From: Sphaeramia orbicularis
Taxonomy: Eukaryota > Chordata > Actinopteri > Kurtiformes > Apogonidae
Direction: 5' to 3'
Length of the DNA stretch: 64,000 bases
Assembly: GCF_902148855.1 (NCBI RefSeq)
Contig: NC_043962.1
Coordinates: forward strand, 26,201,110-26,265,109
Made by a program: the position numbers and the translations under genes. The notes under the pieces were generated by a model. It did not search any database. It saw only the letters and a program-made list of their open reading frames with translations, and was not told the origin of the DNA. Shown piece after piece: positions 57,801 through 64,000 of this stretch (position 1 is its first letter; each line of letters starts with the position of its first letter).

Positions 57801-60429
57801 CACACACAGTGGCCACTTGGCTTTTATAATATACACTAAGTAACTTTAAAAACACCCAATGAAATCCAAGAATGCTTTACTTTTAACCCATAAAAACCCA
57901 AACATCCATCACCGACCAAAACCCTCAGCTGATGTAAATGTTTAATACCTGTTGACCCACTAATCCTATCAAAACATGCAAATAACTGATAGTTTGTCAT
58001 CTTTTCATGGTCATCAGATATGACCCATTTGGACGTTCAGAGGCTCCGTAGTGAACACGGAAACACCGTCATCTTCTACAACATTGATTCACCAGTAAAA
58101 CCCATGGAGTTGGATCAATGACAGTGTATGAGAATGCTTGGTTTATATTCAGTTAATGATAGACTTGACTGAAAAAGTCACTTTTTCTTCTTTTTTTTTA
58201 ATCTGTTTTTGATACAATAACCCTCAACTTTAACCTGAGCGTTTTTTAACATCTTCATGATCAGTAAATTAAATACAGGAAAAAACATGACTTATACTGA
58301 TAAAATACAAAATACAGAGGATAATATTATAAGTAAATGGTGATAAATCACTTGAAAAAGGTTAGATATAGAGAAAATTTCATTTTGGAACTGACATATA
58401 AGCAGCAATGGGTCTTTATGGGTTAACTCATGGACTATATTTCCAATTCTAGCTATTGTTCTTATTGCACATATTCTGGGAGACATACACACAAGATTTT
58501 GAGGGGTGGAGTGATGGACACCAAAGTGATGTCAGTGTCATTCCTGCACACAGCATTCCGACTGCCTGATCACAGTTGGCCTGCACGCCATTGTGACATT
58601 TTTGTTCCATTTTCCCCATTTTTACTTCAGGGTTTTTATAGGGAGGGTCACATGTGTACAAAGCCTACACATTTTTGGTTAACAATTTAGCCCATCCCAG
58701 TATTTCACTCCCCTTCACAGTTTGTACACTTGTGAGTACAACTTCCATAAATTGGTCTGTGGTTGAGAAAAAGTCCAATCATTCAGGCAGAACAACAGTA
58801 TATTGTGTGTCTGAGAAGCTGTTTGGAGCGTCATGTGTCGTGACAATTCTAGCAAATTTTTGAGGTGTGTTTTTAAAGTTGCTTAGTGTAGATAATAGAT
58901 TAAAATTTTAAAAACTGAGCAAAACCCTAATCAACAATCGAGATGGGTAGAAGTAGAGGTAAATCTGGTCAAACTGTGACACTTCTCTCCTACTGAACAG
59001 AAACAATACAGGGTGGGGAAGCAAAATTTACAATGAACATTTAGTTGTTTTTTCTCAGCAGGCACTACATCAATTGTTTTGAAACCAAACATATATTGAT
59101 GTCATAATCATACCTAACACTATTATCCATACCTTTTCAGAAACTTTTGCCCATATGAGTAATCAGGAAAGCAAACGTCAAAGAGTGTGTGATTTGCTGA
59201 ATGCACTCGTCACACCAAAGGAGATTTCAAAAAATAGTTGGAGTGTCCATAAAGACTGTTTATAATGTAAAGAAGAGAATGACTATGAGCAAAACTATTA
59301 CGAGAAAGTCTGGAAGTGGAGGAAGCAACAAAAAACGTACCAAAGCTTTTATTAAAGCTCTCAAATCCAAAATCCTAAAGGGTCAAACCAAATCCATGAG
59401 AAAAATGGCAATTGAACTTGAGGTAGACAACAAGACCATTAGAAATGCAGTAAAATATGATTTGAAGTTAAAATCTTACACAAGAACACCGGTTTGACAC
59501 TGGTTCGATTTTGGATTTGAGAGCTTTAATAAAAGCTTTAGTACGTTTTTTTGTTGCTTCCCCCACTTCCAGACTTTCTCGTAATAGTTTTGCTCACAGT
59601 CATTCTCTTCTTTACATTATAAACAGTCTTTATGGACACTCCAACTATTTTTTGAAATCTCCTTTGGTGTGACGAGTGCATTCAGCAAATCACACACTCT
59701 TTGACGTTTGCTTTCCTGATTACTCATATGGGCAAAAGTTTCTGAAAAGGTATGGATAATAGTGTTAGGTATGATTATGACATCAATATATGCTTGGTTT
59801 CAAAACAATTGACGTAGTGCCTGCTGAGAAAAAACAACTAAATGTTCATTGTAAGTTTTGCTTCCCCACCCTGTATGTGTTGCATTTAACAATTTAATGG
59901 AGTCTTAACACATATTACCAACTTTACTTTCTGTCTGCTTCAGGAGTATGACCTGAGCCAACTCCACAGAGGACTGGATAACCATCCTGAAGTCCTCTGC
60001 ACTGACGTGTTTCCTACGATGCAGACTCGTCCAAGTTACCGTCTTCGTCCTCAAGCTAATGAGGATGTAGGCCACTTCATAGAGGACGTGAGGATTATTG
60101 AATTGTATCTAACAGACTTACAGGATTTTCACAACACTGACTCTTGTATGAAATGATGTGTTTTTCTTGGTTTTTAGAACTTGCAGATTGCAGACGCTGA
60201 CCCCACAGCTCCTCCATACGACTCTCTGCTGGTGTTTGACCATGAGGGCGGTGGCTCGGACGCAGATTCACTCAGTTCCATCAACTCCTCAAATGAAGAC
60301 CAGGACCAGGACTTTCAGAGCCTGGCCCAGTGGGGGCCACGCTTCAGCAGGTTGGCTGACATGTACTCAGGGGGCATAGAGGAGGATGACGACACAGAAA
60401 CACTGCCAGGAAAAACAGAATGGGTCTGA
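47651..60429 (+). CDS. Classical type I cadherin, E-cadherin-like, with short prodomain (15 coding exons)
   Basis: Calcium-dependent homophilic adhesion receptor. Exons 47651-47704, 48248-48355, 48431-48580, 49661-49816, 49922-50063, 51688-51860, 51942-52070, 52149-52334, 53342-53586, 53671-53813, 53901-54125, 55737-55961, 56020-56183, 59944-60087 and 60178-60429 give 831 residues. Signal peptide 1-18; propeptide only 19-81, ending in the furin-type site RIKR; mature start EWVIPPI with the strand-swap Trp at position 2. Five EC repeats follow with Ca2+ motifs ([23 protein letters not shown]) and four EC5 cysteines. HAV at mature 79-81 is HAL. A Leu-rich TM helix (about 632-664) leads to the p120 site ([20 protein letters not shown]) and beta-catenin site ([11 protein letters not shown]...[12 protein letters not shown]). 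The tail extends past the usual GG-acidic end to TEWV. Could be a cdh1 paralogue or a CDH26/27-type gene; exact orthology open. Confidence 0.88.
47790..48010. mobile_element. MITE copy related to 9546-9765, cadherin intron 1
   Basis: Contains ACTGTTGGCTATAAAGTTGG followed by a body that is the reverse complement of the small MITE in NETO2 intron 4 (shared blocks such as GTCCCAGTTACACTTTATCT and ACCTTTGATCAGG). The far end is not clear. Confidence 0.55.
48664..49605. mobile_element. Rearranged Tc1-like element, cadherin intron 3
   Basis: Inverted terminal repeats CACTACCGGTCAAAAGTTTT with TA on both sides. The minus strand from 49180 encodes the transposase N-terminal helix-turn-helix part ([19 protein letters not shown]). 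A piece of the catalytic half ([20 protein letters not shown]) is read on the opposite, plus strand at about 48765-48840. The two halves are thus inverted relative to each other; the element is non-autonomous. Confidence 0.85.
50160..51397 (-). mobile_element. TTAA MITE, family A, copy 5, interrupted by a hAT MITE
   Basis: Reverse orientation. The left part is 50160-50503 and the right part 51182-51397, ending GGGTCTTTATGGG before TTAA at 51398-51401. The two parts are collinear with intact copies once 50504-51181 is removed. Cadherin intron 5. Confidence 0.85.
50504..51181 (+). mobile_element. hAT-type MITE, family B, copy 1
   Basis: Ends CACAGGTGTCAAACATG and GATACCCCTG. Flanks TTGTAAAA and TTGTAGAA are an 8-bp duplication with one mismatch. 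Internal GGGGGCCAAATCCAGCCC and CCAGTCCGGCCC blocks are shared with two other copies. Inserted in family A copy 5. Confidence 0.8.
52375..53270 (+). mobile_element. hAT-type MITE, family B, copy 2, with retroposon insertion
   Basis: Perfect 8-bp duplication ATTCTACA on both sides (52367-52374; 53271-53278). Ends ACAGGAGTGTCAAAC and TTTGACACCCCT. The body is more diverged than the other two copies and is split by a LINE-like tail at about 52926-53195. Cadherin intron 8. Confidence 0.8.
52926..53195 (+). repeat. LINE-like 3' tail ending in (TTA)n
   Basis: GGGGGGCCGAGCCTTCACTG ... AAGCATCTTTGAGTGTCC then AAAAAGTGC, running into about 66 bp of (TTA)n (53128-53194). This is the usual design of fish LINE 3' ends. 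Confidence 0.6.
54193..54937 (+). mobile_element. hAT-type MITE, family B, copy 3, carrying (TA)n
   Basis: Ends CACAGGTGTCAAACATG and TTTGTCACCCCTG. Flanks CTTTAAAG and CTTTACAG are an 8-bp duplication with one mismatch. Very close to copy 1. Contains about 84 bp of uninterrupted (TA)n at 54769-54852. Cadherin intron 11. Confidence 0.8.
54938..55736. other. Remainder of cadherin intron 11
   Basis: AT-rich intronic DNA without recognised repeat or ORF. Confidence 0.5.
56491..57029 (-). mobile_element. TTAA MITE, family A, copy 6
   Basis: About 539 bp flanked by TTAA (56487-56490; 57030-57033), reverse orientation, intact ends. Cadherin intron 13. Confidence 0.85.
57897..58422 (+). mobile_element. 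TTAA MITE, family A, copy 7
   Basis: About 526 bp flanked by TTAA (57893-57896; 58423-58426), forward orientation, hence inverted relative to copy 6 in the same intron. Confidence 0.85.
59009..59873. mobile_element. Fold-back mariner/Tc1-like element with 366-bp arms
   Basis: Left arm 59009-59374 and right arm 59507-59873 are near-perfect reverse complements around a loop of about 132 bp. Outer ends CAGGGTGGGGAAGCAAAATT and complement, flanked by TA. Each arm holds the 5' part of a transposase gene including its ATG ([20 protein letters not shown] on the left arm), and helix-turn-helix residues such as [16 protein letters not shown] and [14 protein letters not shown] extend into the loop. 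The frame is broken and the catalytic domain is absent. It looks like two 5' halves fused head to head. Cadherin intron 13. Confidence 0.88.
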
Positions 60430-60708
60430 TATGGTTAAATGTATGTATTGTATGTATTTAACCAGTTGGCCAGTGATAGGAGGCATTTGTGAATCTTTAA
60501 ATCCAGCAAATATACCAGATTTTTATGAAACTTACCAATATAATACCAAATACATTTACACATTAAATTATTTTTTGTTGATGTTTGTCTTAATCTTAAC
60601 ATTACTTTTATACCAAATTCTGAATGTCTGTAATTTCATAATTCATTTGCATTCATAACTTAATCACATATGTTGTATTCTATTACATTAACACTGTGCT
60701 GAAAACTA

Positions 60709-60765
60709 CCTGATCAGAATGTTACCTTTGGAGTTCCCCAGGGCTCAGTCATGGGTCCAGTTTTA
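60709..60765 (+). repeat. LINE reverse-transcriptase fragment
   Basis: Translates to VTFGVPQGSVMGPVLF, the conserved QGS-x-x-GPxLF motif of LINE reverse transcriptases. Only this short stretch is recognisable. Confidence 0.6.
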
Positions 60766-60929
60766 TTCGAAAATTTTCTTTATATTGGCATCATGACTGG
60801 ATTATTTACATCTTTATATGTAACACAATTTCCTCTTTTTTTCTTGGTTTATGCTGTGAAACTGTGCTTTGTAAATAAAATTGGCTTTTATTCACAAATG
60901 CATATGGATATTTTCCAGTTCTACACAGC

Positions 60930-61308
60930 CATGGTATAAAGTGTGTGACTGTAGGCCTATGGCAGGCCTCGCTGTCCAGCTCAAAAACAGGATACAGAGG
61001 CTCTTCAACACCTGTTCCAAAATAGTGAGTCAGTCTGTTGGGACCACGTTCACAGAGATGGCTCAGAACCAAACCCAGAGGCTGGTCCATAAAATCTCCA
61101 CAGACTCCTCACACGTGCTGAACAGAGAATATGAACTCCTGCCTTCTGGGAGACGCTTCAGTGTGCCCTGCGGCAGAAGGAACAAATATAAAAACTCTTT
61201 TGTGCCATATTTCATCTCACTCCTGAACCAGAGAAAGATCACATGAACACTGCACCACAGGCGAGGTTTTCACATCAATGTTGAATATTAAATGTTGGTT
61301 CTAAAGTT

Positions 61309-61339
<31 letters not shown>

Positions 61340-61387
61340 TATCTTATCTTATCTTATCTTATCTTATCTTATCTTATCTTATCTTAC
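60930..61387 (+). repeat. L2-like LINE 3' end with (ATCTT)n tail
   Basis: The plus frame encodes the C terminus of an L2-type ORF2 (LNREYELLPSGRRFSVPCGR ... YKNSFVPYFISLLNQ), a stop at about 61244, a short 3' region and about 75 bp of (ATCTT)n from 61311. The reading frame is open over about 95 codons, so the copy is fairly young. It lies just 3' of the cadherin gene, same strand. Confidence 0.75.
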
Positions 61388-61432
61388 TTCCTGTCATATA
61401 GGATAGAACATATTGCATATTAAATAAATGTG

Positions 61433-62152
61433 AGTGCTTCTATGAAACTGGTACTTAAAAACAGGACATGGGGGCTAAAAATTCAAACCAGATGTAGACA
61501 AATGTTATGAAGCAAGTTTGGAAGCAGTTTGGGTCTATTTTAAAACTAAATATTTACTGAGATAAAAAGAGAAACTATTTTTCAGATAAAACACATTTTT
61601 ATATTTTTTTAAGCGCGCTACTAATTTTTCAAATATCTTTTTTATTCTCTCACAGGTACATTTTCGGAATCGAACTAATTATGCAGGGCAGTGTGTTTCA
61701 CATAAATGACCACTGCTGCAAAATCACTCATGATTTATGTGTGTTTAAATGGGCAGGTTCCGTGTGTAGCGCGAGTGGACACGATGGGTTACACATAAAA
61801 CCTGGAATGAGACAGATTCATGAAAACCCTGCATGTCTGGATTACAAAAACCAGTAGAATGGACAAATTTAACACAATGTCTTTATTTATAGCGGTATAT
61901 CAGACAATTTCAAGTCATGTTTTCTGGATCAAATGCACTGACACCTATGTAGCTTTTCATGTCCCTCTTTTGGTTGTATTTTTGGCCCCAATATTTTATC
62001 AAAAATTCATGAATTTTGGGATGGCTCAGACAAGAGTATATTTTTTTTGCATTTATCTGAGATCATCATTAGGTACATCCTACGGGGAAATATGTCTAAA
62101 TTTGCTGGCAAAGTGCCAGGTACCAAAATGAACCCAGTTTCGTAGAAGCACC
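61433..62152. mobile_element. MITE family D, copy 2 (reverse of 15770-16538)
   Basis: Left end GTGCTTCTATGAAACTGG; right end AACCCAGTTTCGTAGAAGCA. The interior is the reverse complement of copy 1, including GGACACGATGGGTTACACAT. Target duplication decayed. Confidence 0.8.
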
Positions 62153-62649
62153 CATGTACTAACACATACTGGAAATGAAGCTGATTGGACTTGTTGCATT
62201 TCTTGTTGCAGGGATATGGTGATATTAGGTGAAAAGAAATGTCTTTTAAATGAACTGATATTAACACACTGTAAAAATGAAACCAATTCTCACATGACAC
62301 AGCTGATAAGATGATCTTTAGTCAGGACTGACGCCTCCCTGAATCACTTCCTTACAAGTGGACTTCAGTCAGTCACTATCACCCAGCTGAAGTGAACTTT
62401 GACCCTGTGAATGTAGCCTACAGCACTGAACGACAGCAGGGGTGAAACGGTTTCAGTGTTTCCTAGTTTTATTAGATGACAATTTTCTGTTGATATGTCG
62501 ACCCTTGGATAAAAACTGAGTTGAGAATCTTTGTGGAAGGTAAGAGGAAACCTGACCTGTGAAATCTGCTGTTTGATCAACGTACGGGAAGAGATTTTTC
62601 AACTTCCATTTTGTTTTCCTAGGTGTTACCTTTTTTTCTACCATAACAG

Positions 62650-63923
62650 ATGACACAGAACATGTTCCAGGAGGGGCTGTACCACGTTTATTTCAAGGAG
62701 ACGCCCTCAACCCGCCCACTGACCCAAGTTACTGATCAAGGGGATCTTAAAAATGCCAGGATTCACCGCTGGTTTGCAACTGTGGTAAACACTCGCCTTC
62801 TAGTTGCTGGGGTGAGATGTCGTCCTTTGCCTTTCCGAACTCTAAACATACCTTTAAACCATCCGGATGCTTCATATCATCTATTTCCCCTCAGGTGGTT
62901 CAGGTGCTTAGTGCTGTGGCCTGCATACTAACCACCGTCACCCATGCATGTGTGAGCTACAACTGTTCTGTTTCCATGACAACACCTGTGTGGTCAAGCA
63001 TATTTGTGAGTCCACATCTGCTTCAACATCTGCATCAGTGTCAAATACTGGACTCAGTTTGTTTCATTGTGTTTTGTGTTTTTGCAGTATGTGGCTGCTG
63101 GGTGTCTGGCAGTGGAGGTTCAGAGAAAAGTTAACAAAGTGAAGGTAAATACTGATTTCTATGTCATTTATATATGCACATGCTCTATATTTACCCCACC
63201 CCCCAAAGGGGAGGCAAGAGGTATTGTTTTTGGTTTGATTTGTTTCTTTGTTTGTTAATGCTCTACCAGCAAAACTGTTGGTTGAATTCATACCAGATTG
63301 GGTTTATATATTGCTAGTGACCCAGAATAGATCTCATTACATTTTGGGGACAGTAGGTCAAAGTTAAATTTTTTAATGATTTTTTTTTTATTTTTTTTTT
63401 TTTTTACCTATTTACTAATAATGGGTGAAATTTCAAATGTCTGTAGCAGCAAAACTATTGGTTGAATTCAAATTGGGTTTATAGATTGCCAGGGAGGCAG
63501 AATAGATGTGATTACATTTTGGGAAAAGTAGGTCAAACTTCAATTTTTTTAAAATGAATTTAATTTTTTTTTTTTTTTTTTGACCTATTTACTTATAACG
63601 GACGAAATTTCAAATGTCTATAAAAACATCAATTTTGTTTCAATTTACTTCAAACTTACAACATATACTGAGGCAATTGATATGCTGATATCAGCACAAG
63701 CATAGACATGATGACATCAGCTGGATCAATGCCAAAATAAGCTACAATATGTGTGAGGGGCGGGGTTTGTTGTGCCTGGCACCACTTGTTATATCTTTTT
63801 TACTTTGATCAGATTATCATCTTGATGTGTTTGAACCTCTTCAGTCTGGTTTTTGGATTCTCTGCTCTGCTGGTCATCAGCATCAGGCCTGCAGATCCAG
63901 CTGAACTCAACACAGCTCAACAG
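62650..63923 (+). CDS. Partial four-pass membrane protein, possibly CD20/MS4A-like (first four coding exons)
   Basis: Exons 62650-62811, 62895-63005, 63088-63144 and 63813-63923, all phase 0, encode 147 residues before the window ends. A pyrimidine tract and acceptor directly precede the ATG, so a noncoding exon lies upstream. Residues about 46-70 (TRLLVAGVVQVLSAVACILT) form TM1, an extracellular loop has two Cys, PVWSSIFYVAAGCLAVEVQR (about 86-105) is TM2 and IIILMCLNLFSLVFGFSALL is TM3. The spacing and the VQ, PxW and AAG landmarks resemble MS4A/TMEM176 proteins, but the match is by pattern only and the fourth helix is outside the window. Other tetraspan families cannot be ruled out. Intron 3 carries a family C repeat. 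Confidence 0.6.
63190..63790 (+). repeat. Interspersed repeat, family C, copy 2
   Basis: Starts ACCCCACCCCCCAAAGGGGA and ends GGGGTTTGTTGTGCCTGGCA plus CCACTTGTTA; collinear with the hAT-split copy at 13433-15425 and again built of tandem units of about 150 bp with poly-T linkers. In intron 3 of the tetraspan gene. Confidence 0.75.
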
Positions 63924-64000
63924 GTAAACACATATAGACTCTGCTGAGGTGGTTTCTGTATGAAAACATGAAAAGTTTTGGCATTGCTGCTGTTTCCTGT

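Noticed and set aside
47651-60429. Identification of the cadherin as CDH16, the mammalian neighbour of PDP2
   Set aside because: CDH16 has seven EC repeats and a short tail without catenin-binding sites, whereas this protein has five ECs and complete p120 and beta-catenin sites.
61820-62300. ORFs of about 100 codons on both strands in the family D element
   Set aside because: They lie inside a MITE with no match between its two copies at the protein level; chance open frames.
1-64000. Retrovirus-like or Polinton-like elements
   Set aside because: I found no paired long terminal repeats and no gag, protease, integrase, envelope or capsid motifs; the only reverse-transcriptase trace (60709) is LINE-type.

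Overview
The window is vertebrate nuclear DNA, almost certainly from a teleost fish. Genes are spread over many short exons with canonical GT/AG splice sites, and their products match vertebrate proteins. Introns and intergenic DNA are packed with fish-type DNA transposon debris (Tc1/mariner, hAT and TTAA-flanked MITEs) and LINE tails that end in microsatellites. I saw no bacterial genes, CRISPR arrays, tRNA, rRNA or retrovirus-like elements. Exon boundaries were read by eye from splice sites, reading phase and remembered family sequences; no alignment was run.

Layout. (1) 1-13.4 kb, minus strand: a complete 12-coding-exon NETO2, a kainate-receptor auxiliary membrane protein. (2) 13.4-26.0 kb: gene-poor DNA made largely of nested transposons. 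(3) 26.1-28.9 kb: CYREN (plus), a Ku-binding regulator of end joining, tail-to-tail with a TMEM140-like four-pass membrane protein (minus). (4) 29.3-32.2 kb, plus: an unrecognised 330-residue acidic Pro/Glu-rich protein with a predicted N-myristoylation signal. (5) 35.0-42.6 kb, minus: TERB1, the meiotic telomere-bouquet protein, 19 coding exons. (6) 43.7-46.5 kb, plus: PDP2, mitochondrial pyruvate dehydrogenase phosphatase, divergent from TERB1. (7) 47.7-60.4 kb, plus: a classical type I cadherin of 15 coding exons with an unusually short prodomain and a C-terminal extension. (8) 62.6 kb to the right edge, plus: the first four coding exons of a tetraspan protein, perhaps CD20/MS4A-like, running out of the window.

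The genes do not form a pathway. The gene order mixes two human neighbourhoods: TERB1-PDP2-cadherin (16q22) and NETO2 (16q12) flank a CYREN-TMEM140 pair that sits on 7q33 in human. The observations I rate highest are an apparently duplicated TRF1-docking motif in TERB1 carried on two small symmetric exons, the reduced prodomain and extended tail of the cadherin, the orphan acidic gene with three LI[SD]L motifs, a 366-bp-arm fold-back transposon inside a cadherin intron, and a burst of TTAA-flanked MITEs (seven copies of one family) whose nesting gives a relative insertion order.
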